Origin: Odontesthes bonariensis
Lineage: Eukaryota; Chordata; Actinopteri; Atheriniformes; Atherinopsidae
Reading direction: 5' to 3'
Assembly: GCF_027942865.1 (NCBI RefSeq)
Contig: NC_134510.1
Location: forward strand, 37,503,663-37,567,662
Length of the DNA stretch: 64,000 bases
The translations under genes were made by a program, and so were the position numbers. Below, piece after piece: positions 1 through 12,552 of the stretch; positions within the stretch are counted from its first letter, which is position 1, and each line of letters opens with the position of its first letter. The notes under the pieces were generated by a model that was given only the letters and a program-made list of their open reading frames with translations, made no database searches and had not been told where the DNA came from.

Positions 1-1170
1 CAAGAAAAGTTACTAGGGACTTTCTTGAGACTTGCACATGTGTGACTCGGTCCCATCTCTGGAGAGAATCTGCGGCCCAACAACAAGTTCTGCCTATCGA
101 CTTTCACTCTGTTCTTCCACACTAAAGGAGATTCAGGTTTAGGCCCAAAAGTTAAAGCCAAGCTTCACTCACATTGAGTCCTTAAACTCATGTGAAACAA
201 TGATGCTAAAATTAGTCTCACAGGGCCGTGGTGATTATGAAAATCAACGGAAAACTTCACCTCGAAACCATTTGTAAACACACTCTTCATCGTATACACA
301 AGCCTTCGCCAAAGATCTGATCCTCAGAACCAAATATTCCACTGGAGGAGGGTTAAAATGTGCGAAATGCAGAAAGAAATACTCTAACTGCTGTCTCCAG
401 AGACCCAGATGAGAAAACAAATAAATAATCTTTGTTTTTTCATGCAAAAAGTGTTTACTTTTTGCAGATGTGTGCGATCTGAGGTTTTTTTTTCTCCCGA
501 GCTGGGCCCCTTGCCAGCTGGAGGCCTTTTTCCTCTCCCTGTTGAATTTCTCTGACACGTTTAAGGCTCGTGCTCTGTCCCGTGCGCAGAGCCACAGCGC
601 AAACTGCCGCCCGGTCCTCCAGGCTGCAGACCCAAACCACAGGCCGGATGGCTGCGGCTTCGCTGGTCAGAGGGAGCAGAGGGGTCCACAAAAACAAACC
701 GATCCAAACTCCAGCTCACCTCTGCCCAGCACGACCAGCAGAAACCCACCAACACACCTGAGACAAAAGTCACATCTGGCCTCTTTAAACAAGACTTTAT
801 CCCAACTTCAGCCAGTGAAATGGTGGAAAACCCAAAATGGAGGCCCTGGCTGAGGTTTGAGAGGGACATGACCATACAGTGCTGTAATTATATGTGCTCT
901 AATGCTCTGTGGATCACGCTGGCACAAAGACACACAGAGTACTTGTAAAAAAAAACACAGCCTTTCCACAAACTGTGACCAAAAAACATAGCTTTGCATT
1001 GTACTGCAAACTCTCACAGCAGGAAAAGAAGCAGAGGTCCTCAGTGTTACAAGGCTGCAGCTCGTAAGACAAATTAAAGATTTACCACACGAGCAATCAC
1101 TGGAAAACAGCTCGATTTCATGCAGCCATTGTTGCCTAAAACACCTCTATGATGAATTTAAAGCTGTGTC
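1..1170. other. No gene recognised (possible intron)
   Basis: Short ORFs on both strands overlap without conserved domains or convincing splice sites. The stretch may be intron of the minus-strand transcript whose first exon seems to lie at about 18.0 kb, but that is inference. Confidence 0.4.
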
Positions 1171-1187
1171 ATAACAATAATTCCCAG

Positions 1188-1850
1188 AAAGACCAGGAGA
1201 AACTCATCCATGCATTCATCTCCAGCAGACTCCATTACTGTAATGCACTTTTAACTGGACTTCCCACAAAGATCATTAAACATCTGCAGCTCATCCAGAA
1301 CGCTGCTGCTGGAGTTTTAACCCGGACTAAGAGATCTGAACACATCACAGCAGCTTTAAAATCTTTACTCTGGCTTCCAGTCAGTCACAGAATAGATTTT
1401 AAAAGCCTGCTGATGGTTTACAATCTGTGATCTGTTCAGAGAATATAAAGCCAGCAGAGCTCTTAGATCCAAGGACTCAGGTCAGCTGGTCCAGTCCAGA
1501 GTCCAGACTAAACATGGAGAAGCAGCATTTAGCTGTTATGCTGCAAACAAGTGGAACAAACTGCCAGTGGAGATTAAACTTTCACCAAATGGAGACATTT
1601 TTAAATCCAGGTTAAAAACATTTCTGTTCTCTTGTGTCTATGCATGAAATCTGCACGATATCTTTGAACTTATCTGGACTGTTGCTTGTTTTTAAATTAA
1701 TTTAAATGATTTTATTTGTTTCTCTTTATATTCTTTTATGTATTTTTAATGCTTCTTCCACTCCCTGCTGCAATGTTTTTATTTTATGTAAAGCACTTTG
1801 AATTGTTTTGTACATGAAATGTGCTATATAAATAAATTTGATTTGATTTG
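1188..1850 (+). mobile_element. 5'-truncated L2-type LINE, 3' end, with intact target duplication
   Basis: The sequence encodes the C-terminal end of an L2-clade ORF2: a run reading LHYCNALL, then LQLIQNAAAGVLTRTKRSEH, LLWLPVSHRIDFKSLL and finally FKSRLKTFLFS. Frames shift around 1430. The 3' UTR ends in the tandem tail ATTTG x3 after TATATAAATAA. A 17-bp direct repeat, ATAACAATAATTCCCAG, lies at 1171-1187 and 1851-1867 and marks the insertion exactly. Only the last 663 bp were inserted, as expected for 5' truncation. Related copies lie at 22945-23461 and 34977-35515. Confidence 0.9.
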
Positions 1851-1867
1851 ATAACAATAATTCCCAG

Positions 1868-4800
1868 TTCGCAGTCACACCAGCTTCAGGAAAGATGTGT
1901 TTTATCATAACGCAGTGTGGAGCCGTAGAGTCTGAGGTTTGAAACAAAGCCCAGAACTTAAGAATCGCTCAGTTACAGCAGTAAGTTTACAGTTAAATCC
2001 TTCAAGTTATCAAGTTATTACACTGAATAATTAAAAGATTAAGAGTAATTCTATCCTGAGCTAAACAGATCCATAAAAAAAGGCACAGAGAGTAACTCTT
2101 TGGCCGCAAAATAGCCCAAGAATGTCTGACTCAACTGGATCATCATTTCTGTCATAAAGTCTCTAAGACCGAGATCGTTTTAATGGCTGTGGTCCCCGAT
2201 CGAGCTCTCAAAATGTTTTTGTTTCTATTGTTTGGGCATAAATCACGAGCGGATTGTTGACTCGGGACGCACACTTCCTCCACATCTCTTCCTGCACTTT
2301 AAACATCCAGGAAACTCTCCAAACTCTGGCTTCGAATGAAGAATCCTATCGCTTCATGATAACGTCACGGCGCTTGTAACTTTCAATAAAAATGATGAAT
2401 GTATGAGATCACGAAACGGGAGAAAAAATGCACAAAAGCAGACAGAAATTTAGTTCAATCAGCTCAATTTCACTTCACTTTCATTTCCAGTTAGTTTAAA
2501 CATCCAAATGGCTTTAACACCTGTTTCTGCAACATCTCATATTAATATCAATTACAGAATAAACTGTCTCACCTGAGAAATTATAAAAATTAGTGCCCAA
2601 TTTAAACATGATACCTGTGATAGGCAAAAACTTACTTTCCAGGGTTAGAAACTATGAGAAGAAAACGTACCAAAAACTGTAAAATCTATAACCCAGAAGT
2701 TTAGATATTTTTCTAACCAGAACCATCATAGTGACAGCGGAACAATGGAAAACCTTGAGTGGGATAGGTTTTTCTGTGATGATAAAGAGCTGATTAATCT
2801 TTATGATTTCAGTTTATTTCACTTTTTTTTCTGTCTCAGTAAACTTAACTCAGCTCGCTTCAGCTCGGTCCAACTTGAATCTCATGGGATGACTTTTAAC
2901 TCATGAATAATCTCAGGTACTGGTAAATAACGTTTTTAAGCGTCTTATTATATGTATATTTATGTAGTCCCATCTACTGGAATGGTCATTAGAAAAGGAT
3001 GTCGAGATGCTTCTTTAGAAACATCCAATAATCGATATGTGATGCGTTATAGAATCAAATCGATAGTTAAAGATTCAAAGCTGTGCTGTAACCAGGGATC
3101 TGCATATTTTTCCCTCTGCAGAGCAGAATGGGACAAAATAACAGCTGGAACTCTGCATCTCCTGGTGTCCTCACTGTCAGAACCTCTTTTAAGTAAATGT
3201 CTTTTTTGGAGGACGTTGGAAAGCCTGAAATTAAAGTTTTAAAGTATAATGAATGCCCAACTTACACCTCAGTCAGGAACATTTTATTACACTATAAACC
3301 CCTCTGATGTTTCGGATTCTAACTCTTTTTAAACATCGGTGCTTCTATCCTCATTTAACTATCACGACAGGCAGTTTCTTTGATCATAATGTCTTTCTCT
3401 TCCCTTCACATCGCCTCAGAAACAAATTACTTCTGTCCTCCTCTGCAGGGTCAGAAAGCTGTGGGAAGCACAGCGAAAAGAAAAAGAGAGCTGATCTCCC
3501 CACGATAAAACACTTTTTCATCCATATTTATTAGTATACAGAGTTCCCCCAATATATATACAGCAGACCGGGGGGTCAAGAGCCTTTGAAATCTTCAGAT
3601 GAGCTTTTGAAAACCTCGAGTGAACTCTTCCAAACCGGTCACAGACTGCTGTTTTTGGAAGAGAAAAAGATTAAACTGACAAACTTTTCCTTATTCGGAT
3701 GCTCATTTTGACTCATGTCCTCATTAAAAGTGCAGAGCCACTGCGTTGATGTTTGCTTTAACTTCTCCAGATTAAAGTAAAACAAGGATTCTGACTGAAC
3801 TCTTCTACGCAGAGACGTTTCTATCACACATGTGGTGATACTGTCTATTTTTCTTTTGTCAACAAATCTCATAAAACACCCAAAAAGCAAGTGTTACTCG
3901 TCTAAACATAGACTTCAAAGCTTGTTGTCCAGAAGCTGTGAAACCACATCACTGAGCCACGCTGGAGCGCTGGGTGACAACTGCCTTCATTATTAAAAAC
4001 ATGGGCATGGCGGTTTGATGCGAGCCGAGCCCGCAGACACCATCCTGCAGCAGCAAATACTGCTTCAAGATTCCCTTTAGATTCTGAGTCAATCAGTCTG
4101 AGGATGCAATGCAGAGAAGAGCAGGGATAGAATACATGTGTGAATGAGAGGGAGGCGGGAGGAAAGGCAGAGTAGGAGCCGAATGATGAGTCTGAAAACC
4201 TGGGCTCAACCATCCAAAACGATCCACAGTGCACAAGAGAGGTGAAAAACCAGTGAGACCAGCTGTGCTGAATGGATTGGAGACAGTCAGTGGGGTCACA
4301 TGGCACTGAAAGGATCGGATTATTGGCTAAATTACAATCAGACTGAGTTATTAAGTGCATGTAGGCACCTTAATCTGACTAAGAACTGTTCTTAGCATAA
4401 TGAGCCTCAAAGCTTTGAGCCAAACGGACGCTGACTGTCATGGACTTTCCTTCACAGTCACTTCAACCTCACAGAACATTTACGAGAAGCATTCCTGGAA
4501 CGAGAAGTTCTCTGGAACGCTGCAGCATCGCGCTGGGATAACATGGGATGTCAGGGTTAAAGACATCTCAACTGCTTCTGTCATTAAAGCTAAAGGGGTG
4601 AACACATCTGAGCCCGATTCATATGCTACGCTGTTAAGGCTCAAGAAATAAAGACTAACCATCATTTACATGCATAAATGAAGTATTTCTACAGGTTTTA
4701 CAGGTCAGTTTCGTATTGATAAAACCGTTCAGATATCAGATGCTTTCATAACGACTGTAACTGAGGGCTCTTTTACATTTGCTGTGTGCACATCTGGATC

Positions 4801-5063
4801 TTTTTTCCTGCACAGCAGCATTTAAAAAAAACAGCCTGCAGTTCCTCACAGTCTATAGGTTCATCAGTGCCATGACGTACGTGATCTCTTGTTTGACTCG
4901 TAGTTTCTTACGAGGGGAAACAGGCGATCGGGCTGAAGCAACAAACGGGAAATGTTGAACCGCTGCAGGCAAACAAATCTGCTAAGTCATCAAAAAACTC
5001 TATAAACGTAGACATGTTGCCTGTTTAATGCGCCCAAATGAGCTCCTAAATCATTAGCTTATT
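1868..5063. other. No gene recognised
   Basis: AT-rich sequence with only short, overlapping ORFs (longest 152 codons at 3902-4360, minus) and no recognisable domain or LINE/SINE core. Probably intronic or intergenic. Confidence 0.4.
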
Positions 5064-5409
5064 TTATACTGATGCTTGTTTGAGCTGAACTGAACAGAAA
5101 CTCACCATCAAACCTAACATCAGCATCTTTCTGTAGTTTTTATGTAGAAGCCTCGCTCCACTGTCTGTTTCCTTGAATGACTTGCTGCTATCAGTTGTGT
5201 GTTTTGCCTTTAAGTGATATTTTAGACTGGAACTACTACGCTGAGAAGACAATTCAACTTGGCAGTGTTTACAGATGACTTTGGTTCTGTCGACTCCGCC
5301 GTCTGGAAGAACTTTAAAATGAAAATGGCCGAGTAAAAGTTCCGTACCCTTCTCCAGGTTTGGTGGATCCGCCGATTACTTTCTTTTCCTGTTCCACAGC
5401 AGACAGCAG

Positions 5410-5590
5410 CAGACTTTCACAAAATAAAAGCCTGTGAGCAACAGACTTTTACAAAATAAAAGCCTGTGAGCGACAGACTTTTACAATAATAAAAGCCTGT
5501 GAGCAACAGACTTTTACAAAATAAAAGCCTGTGAGCAACAGACTTTTACAAAATAAAAGCCTGTGAGCAACAGACTTTTACAATAATAAG
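5410..5590. repeat. 32-bp minisatellite inside hAT copy 1
   Basis: Five full units of about 32 bp plus a partial one. Each contains CAGACTTTTACAAAATAAAA followed by GCCTGTGAGCAA. The same unit occurs twice in copy 2 (about 18690-18765), three times in copy 3 (about 24790-24890) and once in copy 4, so the array is part of the element and varies in length between copies. Confidence 0.9.
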
Positions 5591-5605
5591 ATAAATAATA
5601 AAACA

Positions 5606-5790
5606 GGGGTGGTCCGTGGCATAGTGGATTGAGCAGGCACCCCCTGTACAGAGGCTATAGTCCTCGCTGCAGCGAGTCCCGCATCAAACAGCCCTGTGCT
5701 GCATGTTGTTCCCCCTCTCTCTGCCCCCTGCTTCCTGTCTCTCTGAAGTTTCCTATTCATTAAAGGCACAAAAGCCCCCCAAAAAAAACA
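5606..5790 (+). mobile_element. tRNA-derived SINE inside hAT copy 1
   Basis: The head reads TGGCATAGTGGATTGAGCAG, an A-box-like segment. The B-box region has lost most of GGTTCGAGTCCCGC, leaving GCGAGTCCCGC. The body contains CCCCTCTCTCTGCCCCCTGC and the tail is AAAGCCCCCC followed by an A-run. It is a SINE, not a functional tRNA gene. It interrupts the hAT at the same internal site as the SINE at 24567-24767, so the insertion probably predates hAT copying. Confidence 0.82.
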
Positions 5791-5829
5791 AAAACCTGCG
5801 ATAATAACGAGTTAACTCGCCCAGCCCTA

Positions 5830-7111
5830 ATGCTAAGACTGTCCAACAACTTTACTCCTGGTTGTGAACAGAACAAATATGAACTACCATCAAACCAAAG
5901 ATTCATCATTTTAATAGTTTATTTGGGGTTAAACTAGAAAAATGCTGAATAAGGAGCCTAATTCCAAAATACCAACACAGTGAAGAGTTAAAAGTTGTTT
6001 TTTGTGTTTATAATTCTTGTATTTTTGCTCATTTTTTTCTTTTTTCAAACATCTATTGTCCTTTTGTGGTGTTACAAACAGTTTTCTGCTGTAATGCATA
6101 AAAGAATTTCAGATGTATCTGTGGGTAAAGTATCACTCAGAAGCTCCTGCAGCAGGTCGTCGTTTGGTTGATATACAATATGTTTGGGCCTGCAGGGGGG
6201 TCCGCGCTGACTGACAACATTATACCCATCCCTCTGAACGCCTTGCAGGAAGCGTCATCCTTTCCGGTGACAAAAGCTTTAAAAACCACATATTTCTTCC
6301 AACGGATAACGTTCCCATGCAGCAGCTCCGACATGAATCTAAGTCACAGGACCGTTTACGGTAACAGACTTTAATGTTGCCACATCTGGTTCAGATCAAG
6401 GCAACGCTTCCAGTGTGACTGCTACGAGCTGGAAATGATGGCCGTGATGTTTTTCTCCCATTTGTTTGCAGAACTAATGTACAACCAAAAAAAAGTGATA
6501 CTTTGAGAAGGTTGAGCGATTAACCAAAACTTACAGCAGCAGAGTGAGAGCTGAACAGTGGGAGACAGAGATGTGAATCTAAATTAATTCCATGTGGTGC
6601 CAAGATAACCTGCAGGGTCGTGAACCGGCATATATCCAGGCAGCAGCAGCAGCAGCCTGAAACAGGTAGAGTTCACCGGAGCACTTATCAGCTGTTATCT
6701 CTGCTGGCTTCACTTCTCTATCAGCATTTCCAGGAAGTCCATCCCGGGACACTAAATTCCTAAAAGTTAAATTCAGTTGATTTACGGACCAACCTCTGGC
6801 ACATGGTGCGCTGCCTTTTCTGGAGGACGAGGTGGAAACCTGCAACTTATTAACGTGATCATTTTAAAGGCTTCTTTTTTTTTCACGTATTGCCTGAAAA
6901 GCTGAAAAGACTGCCCCTCTCTCTCCAGATGGGCCTCATCCTGCGAGCATCTGGAAGTTAAAGCTTTATTTTCTTCACTCAAAACCCAGAGCCACGTGCG
7001 CACCCTGAAGGTGAACCCTCAGACACGTTCCTGTACTCAGGCTGATTCTCCATGCTTTTCCCAGAAGCGTCACTTGTCTGAAACAGTTTCAGCCCCCCAC
7101 TCGTGGTGCCA
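5830..7111. other. No gene recognised
   Basis: Short ORFs only, none with a domain I recognise. A short CAG/CTG run lies near 6640-6655. Confidence 0.4.
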
Positions 7112-8056
7112 TTAAAGGGATAGTTTCCCTCTTTTGACATGAAGCTGTATGACATCCCATATCAGCAACATCATTTATGAACATTTTCTTACCCCCTGTG
7201 AGAAGAGTTCCAGCCTCGTTTTTGGTGTTGATGAAGGTAGTCCGGCTAGTTGGCTGGGGTTTAAAAAATAAAGCGTTTTGCTTCTCAAAACAATATGCGT
7301 TCAACAGAGTAATACATTTGCATCACAAAATCGTTCTTCAGGAAAAAGTCAGACCTCACAATCGCTTGGCGCTACTTTCTCTCCCTTCGTATCAATGCGT
7401 TCAGCCACCTGCCGACAGCCGCGCCTGTTACAGTGTTTGCTGCTCGGTCCGCACTTCGGTCTGCACGGTCTACACAGCAGGCAGCATGTCCATGTGGGGC
7501 CCATAAGGTTTAAATTTGGGGTCCCATGTGGGTTTGTCCGCAGTTTCCACGGTGGCCTCACCTGTGTTTGCCCATATGGGTTTTAAAGTGCAACTTGAAG
7601 GGTTAGGGTTAGCCTAAGCCTTAAAGTATTCCAAAGGCAATACAGATAAACACATCACACAAAGTAAAAGAATGTTCACATCCAAATTGGCTAAATGCAA
7701 TGTCCAACTAAAGCCAAACAGCAACTTGAAACCCATATGGGCAAACACAGGTGAGGCCACCGTGGAAACTGTGGAAAAACCCACTTGGGACCCTTATCTG
7801 CAGCCCAAATTTAAACCTTATGGGCCCCACATGGACATGTATTACTCTTTTGAATGCATATTGTTTTGAGAAGCAAAACGCTTCTGAGGATTTTTTAAAT
7901 CCCAGTCAACTAGCCGGACTACCTTCATCAACACCAAAACGAGGCTGGAACTCTGCTCACAGGACGCAGCAGGGGGTAAGAAGATGTTCAGAAATGATGT
8001 TGCTGATATGGGATGTCATACAGCTTCATGTCAAAAGAGGCGAACTATTCCTTTAA
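7112..8056. mobile_element. TTAA-flanked long-TIR MITE (piggyBac-like), copy 1
   Basis: Both ends sit at TTAA (7112-7115, 8053-8056). The termini are inverted: AGGGATAGTTTCCCTCTTTT on the left and the complement of AGGAATAGTTCGCCTCTTTT on the right. The arms are about 300 bp and contain matching stretches such as GTAGTCCGGCTAGTTG and its complement. No transposase is present. The TTAA target fits the piggyBac superfamily, but assignment rests only on the TTAA and the terminus. A separate foldback element (7485-7839) occupies the loop. Small ORFs here are arm sequence, not genes. Confidence 0.85.
7485..7839. mobile_element. Foldback MITE nested in the loop of the TTAA element
   Basis: The ends are exact inverted repeats beginning CATGTCCATGTGGGGCCCAT. 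The arms run about 110 bp and include the matching pair CACCTGTGTTTGCCCATATG and its complement near 7560 and 7740. There is no coding capacity and I could not define a target duplication. Confidence 0.85.
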
Positions 8057-8086
8057 TTCAACTGTTTGGCAAATGAAAGATGAAAG

Positions 8087-8997
8087 TAGGGGTGCGCGAT
8101 CTGACAATATAAAATCGTGACTGGCGAGGAAGAGTGGAGAATCGCAGGCGATCTACCAAATTAGAGAAACCGTATAGATCGCCTTTGCCAATCAGCGCAA
8201 TGATTTATTTTTTTTTATGCTGGTTCCCGCCGATGCGGCCTAACCGACCAATCATAGCGAACTGTGCGTCGTGACACTTTCTTACACGCCTCCATGTTGT
8301 GTTTGTAAAAACTTAGAAAACGCATGGACAGCCATGGCTGAAAGCCAAGCCGACGAGCTGGTGAAGAAGAGGAAATCCACCTCTGTAATTTGGAATTGGT
8401 TCGGGTTTTCTTCTACCCTAACCCACTGCTGCTGGTCCACATCAGGAATGGGAACAGCAGCAGCGGCACCATCCACAGCACATAGCGGCGCACGGGAGAA
8501 ACTCACGGCCAGCAGCAGCACTCTCGGGTCGGATGAGGAAACCGCTAGCTCGTAAGCTAACTACGGTGCGTGACAAACATTACACAGTTGAAAAGTATTC
8601 CTTTAGGGCGCTCTGGTGATGGCAGTGCGTGGCTGTGGCTGCAGTAAATGAACATGCAGCTTTGCTCATCTGTTGCTAAATGGCATTATGAGGTGGAGTC
8701 AAGTCGTCATCAGTGGTTCGTTTTTCTATTTCCGGTTGCTTCACTCTCACTGTGTCAGATGTCATTAATTAGATCATTATTTTTCATCTTGAATTGGGTT
8801 ACAGTTGAATTACAATGTGTTTATTGCCAAATTCTTTCTTTTACTCCTTAGCTCTTCTGTGGTTCAGCATGTCGACTTAACTCTACTGTAATTGGTCTTT
8901 TTTTTTTTTGGATGGAAGATCGTGATAAAAAATCGAAATCGTGATTTTATGCAAAAATATATTATATACAACATTTTTTCCATATCGCCCACCTCTA
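8087..8997 (+). mobile_element. Non-autonomous hAT with exact 8-bp target duplication
   Basis: GATGAAAG flanks the element at 8079-8086 and 8998-9005. The termini are TAGGGGTGCGCGAT and ATCGCCCACCTCTA (imperfect inverted repeats). From ATG 8334 a frame reads MAESQADELVKKRK and then VIWNWFGF, the N-terminal shoulder of a BED zinc finger in ZBED-type hAT transposases. The cysteine/histidine part that should follow is missing, so this is an internally deleted derivative of a longer hAT. Confidence 0.88.
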
Positions 8998-9005
8998 GAT
9001 GAAAG

Positions 9006-9473
9006 TAATGCTCGGCAGAAAGAGTGAAAGTCTCGGCTTGGTCATCAGCATGTGGAATCTCATTTGTCTGGAGGCTGTTTGGTTTGATGCCTGCGTATCT
9101 GGCGTTGGGGGGCAAAGAGGAGACGAGAGCCAGATACAAGCTGCCACGCAGGACAACCCGGGCAAACAGCGGCGTGGGAGGTGGCAGGAGGCGGAGAGGG
9201 GTCCTGCAGCCTGTCATCTTGTGCGGTTATGACGTTCACGACTGAAGGAAACCAAGCGAAGGGGAAACTGTAAACTCTTCTCCTCTTCTGGATGCTTAAA
9301 GGCAAACAGAAGCAGCAGGAAACCCAGCAGGTCGTCTCTGAGTCATTTTCTTTATCACAGCGAGGCCTCTCTCCGTGCTTTCTAACCACCGCTGTAAATT
9401 ACTTTTGACTGTTTATCAATTAACAAGCCTGCGAGCAAATTTAGCTGTTTACACACTTAAAAAAAGCAGAAGC
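9006..9473. other. No gene recognised
   Basis: Overlapping ORFs on both strands (77-109 codons) show no domain, and I see no repeat structure. Confidence 0.35.
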
Positions 9474-9571
9474 TACACTCTCAGAAAATAAAGTACAGAA
9501 TTGTACCTTTAGGGGTACGATGGCTTGTCACTGGGGCAGTACCCTCAGAAGGTATAGTTAGGTATATAGGT

Positions 9572-9815
9572 ATCAGATTTATTGTCATGCATACATGCAT
9601 ACACACGAAATTTGTCCTCCGCGTTTAACCCATCCAGGTTGGCACCTGTTTGACACACACATGCACAGGGTCACACACTCAGAGACAGATGCCAACCTGG
9701 AGCGGTGGGCAGCCATGAAGCGCCCGGGGAGCATGGGGGGTATGGTGCCTTGCTCAAGGGCACCTCAGCCGTGACAAGGAGGTGGACTGACACCCCTCCA
9801 GCTATCAATTCCATA
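9572..9815 (-). mobile_element. Minus-strand retroposon (LINE/SINE 3' part)
   Basis: Read on the minus strand it passes through GTGCCCTTGAGCAAGGCACC and GCGCTTCATGGCTGCCCACC and ends ACGAAATTTCG-type sequence followed by GTATGCATGACAATAAATCT. A 60-bp tail of the same family lies on the plus strand at about 36955-37018. The block is common in teleosts; the family name is not certain. Confidence 0.6.
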
Positions 9816-9847
9816 TATATGTACCTTTTGGACCCTCAAAAGGTACA

Positions 9848-10211
9848 TACACAACAAATAAAAGACGTTTTTGCTTGAAATTAGCAAATTAAATCTGCCA
9901 ATGGAACTAGTGAAAATCGGCTTGTCAAGATTTCTTGAAATAAGATGTGATATTTAGGACTTTTGAGTTAAAAGTGATCTTGAAATTAGCTTACAAACGT
10001 CTTCAAATGAAAAAAAAAGCTTGTTTCATGTGAAATCCGACTCAAAACAAGATGTTTTCAAGACTTTTTCATTTAACAAGATATTCAAGATGTATTGTGT
10101 TAAAACAAGTCCCTATATCTGGCTTTTGTTAGGCAATTGTGTCTTATATTAAGTGTAATGAGATACTTAATGAGACAAATATACTTGGTAAGATTTAGAT
10201 TTTTTCCAGTG
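9848..10211 (-). mobile_element. MITE of the CACTGGAAAAAA family, truncated at one end
   Basis: The right end is TTTTTTCCAGTG. The body contains TTCTTGAAATAAGATGTGAT and CTAATTTCAAG-type blocks that recur in opposite orientation at 57233-57558 and 59692-60098. The left terminus (CACTGGA or its partner) is absent, so the copy is 5'-truncated or was cut on insertion. Confidence 0.75.
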
Positions 10212-10381
10212 TATATGTAGCTTTTACCACTTGAGTACATATATGTACCTTTTGGACCCTCAAAAAGGTACATATATGTATCTTTAGGTCCAATAATTAA
10301 CCCTGGGGGGTACATTAGTATAGATTGTACCTCAGGGGACAAAAATGGACTCGTACTGTATCCCTGTTTCTGAGAGTGTAG

Positions 10382-12550
10382 CACTGAGCATCTCATCAGC
10401 ACCGTATTGATGACCTCTTTGAAGATAACAAGCCTTCCTCATCACTTTCTAATTAACTACACCAGCGGTTCATTGGTATCCGTCTCCAGCAAATCGTTGA
10501 ATCTCTTCATCTCCTTTTTCATCATTTCACAGCCCCTGCTGTCCCTCAGGTCCACTTTCTCCTGCCTTCACTCATCGCTGCAGAGCACAAAGGGAACGAA
10601 AACTGGGACGAATAATAGGAAGCAGAGAGGAAACATCTTGAATGTACATCCAGGTCTGCATCTCAACAGTCTCTTCCTCTGACATGTAAACAAAAGTGAG
10701 TCGGTAAAAAAGAGAAAAAGAAAAAGGCCTTGAATGATGCCATCAGACCTACTACTCCCACATTTTCCAACAGCAAACCCCGCTTTGGCTTCTGATTGCT
10801 CTTATTTTTACAAATAACCCTTTTTTTCCAGGCAGAGCTAGACTTTGTTTTTGAGTAATGGGGACGCTGACAAACTGCAATAATCTCGCAACTACTCGGG
10901 CCTAGGTTTGTCTTTCAGAAGTGGCCTGGAAAATGGAGCAGAAAAAAAGGGAAAATGAGTCTCTCATAAAGCGCGAGATGAACGGCTGTGAGTTTAAAAC
11001 AGCTGGTGGAGTGAATCTGGGTTTGAGTTCAAGAAAAACATCAAGAGTTCTAACAGTTCGTGTCCATGTGGTGCCAAGCATGACATAAAGGCCATTTGTT
11101 TTTCACATGCAAAGCTCGCATCCCGCATAGTAAATGCCTAATATTTCATCTCCTAACTGGCGAAACGAACGCAATACTCAGCATCTGCACGACTGATTTT
11201 ACAAGCGTTAAAAGAAAACAACAAAACAAGCAGAACCCCATTTTAATAACAGAGATGGAGCTATAAAGTGACAGGCCCTCTGGGATCTGTTTTCCCTCTA
11301 ATTCTACATCTCAGGTTTCACTCTGTTCCACTCATCCTGCATAGACACCACAGCGGGTCACGAGCAAAAGACCCCGAGATTTTAATGAACAATGGCTCCA
11401 CTGGTGCTCCACCCACCACCCCGAACACCAACCACCAGCATGAGCAGCTTCAGGAAAGACCCTCACCACAGTACAAGTAGTCTGTGGTCACGCCATCATC
11501 CCGCTGCTGGCTCCGCCTCCGTTTCCAGTCCCAAACCCTCCGACCTCTGCTTTTTATGATCGGTTATTTGAGCCAGAGCCCAATGAAACTGTACATGTTC
11601 CACAGCCAGAGCAGAGCGAGAGGGACCCAAACCCCCTGAGCTGGAAAGGCTGCAGTCCAATCTGCTCCAAATTATTTGCACGGCTGCAGAACACATGGGG
11701 TTGAAAACCTTATATAAGCCTGTGGTAGGAATATATTCAACAGCGCCCCCCCCCCACCCTTCGTTTTGTACTCCGTGTCGTTTTAACTGCGCTATTTTTA
11801 AATCAAAAACAAGGTTAGCAAAGTCATTTTTTAAATCATCTTAACTTTACTGAGGAGGGAGCGACAGTCCCGGAGATCCTTTTTCAGGGAAACTGAGCAA
11901 CTTTTTCCGGTACACAGACATATAAATAGATTGTAATGCTCTGATTTTAATGAGAAAAACCAATTGGACAGACAGATAGATCCCAGATCAGCTCAAAAGG
12001 ACGACACCGACAGGGCAAACAGACTGGAGCTTGCTTTGACCAAACCAAACAGCTTAAATATGAAACCACAAATGCACTTACCAGATATTAAACATTTTGA
12101 TCACCAGCTGTGGACTAAGTTAATATTTAGTAGTAGGTACGTCCTGCTGAGAACTCGGCTTAACATGAACCCACCAGCAGTAAAATGGGGCTTTTGCAGG
12201 GCTGTATTGGTGTATTTGTGGTAAGCTTGTAAAACAACCAGGTAAAAATCGAGGTGGTTGTTGGTAATGATCCTCAACTTGACCACCTGTGAAAGTCCAC
12301 AGGTGTCCAGTGACAGTAGTTACTCCTGTAATTTGTTGTAATTCCTGTAACACTCAAAGTAGATGCACCAAATTCCAACCTCCTTGGTGCGATGTTGGCT
12401 CTTTCCAAAGGAATCCAGAGTGTGGCTCCATGATGTGCACAAACAAAACCAGATCGTAACTTGGCTCTTAAATCCATCGTTGTAGCCCTTCTAACATTTG
12501 CAGAGATGTATTTCTGCTTCACGCATTCCCATAGTTGATGCAGTTTTTCT
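10382..12550. other. No gene recognised
   Basis: Several ORFs of 66-100 codons without domains. A C-run lies near 11747-11760. Possibly intron of the minus-strand gene starting near 18.0 kb. Confidence 0.4.
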
Positions 12551-12552
12551 TA

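Larger units (their letters stand above)
5064..5829 (-). mobile_element. hAT-type element with BED-finger ORF, copy 1 (carries SINE)
   Basis: Read on the minus strand, the element starts at 5829 with the terminal motif TAGGGCTGGGC, then the palindrome-like GAGTTAACTCG. A SINE (5606-5790) and a 32-bp minisatellite (5410-5590) follow, then the BED-finger reading frame found in four other copies. The start codon is CTG instead of ATG. After the shared stretch ending MLML this copy continues into a different sequence (GLMV) followed by GTGAGT, a splice-donor-like site. The distal end cannot be placed, so this may be a piece of a longer, intron-containing parent element. Confidence 0.75.
9476..10378. 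mobile_element. TA-flanked MITE (Tc1/mariner-like termini) with two nested insertions
   Basis: Left end CACTCTCAGAAA and right end TTTCTGAGAGTG are perfect inverted repeats bordered by TA on each side (9474-9475 and 10379-10380). Subterminal blocks around GGTACATATATGTACC repeat on both sides. A minus-strand retroposon tail (about 9572-9815) and another MITE (about 9848-10211) lie inside. Assignment to Tc1/mariner rests only on the TA target. Confidence 0.8.

Noticed and set aside
7177-7586. Overlapping ORFs of 109 and 102 codons
   Set aside because: They run through arm and loop of a TTAA MITE and its nested foldback; the same frames recur at 26.5 and 27.2 kb only as arm copies.
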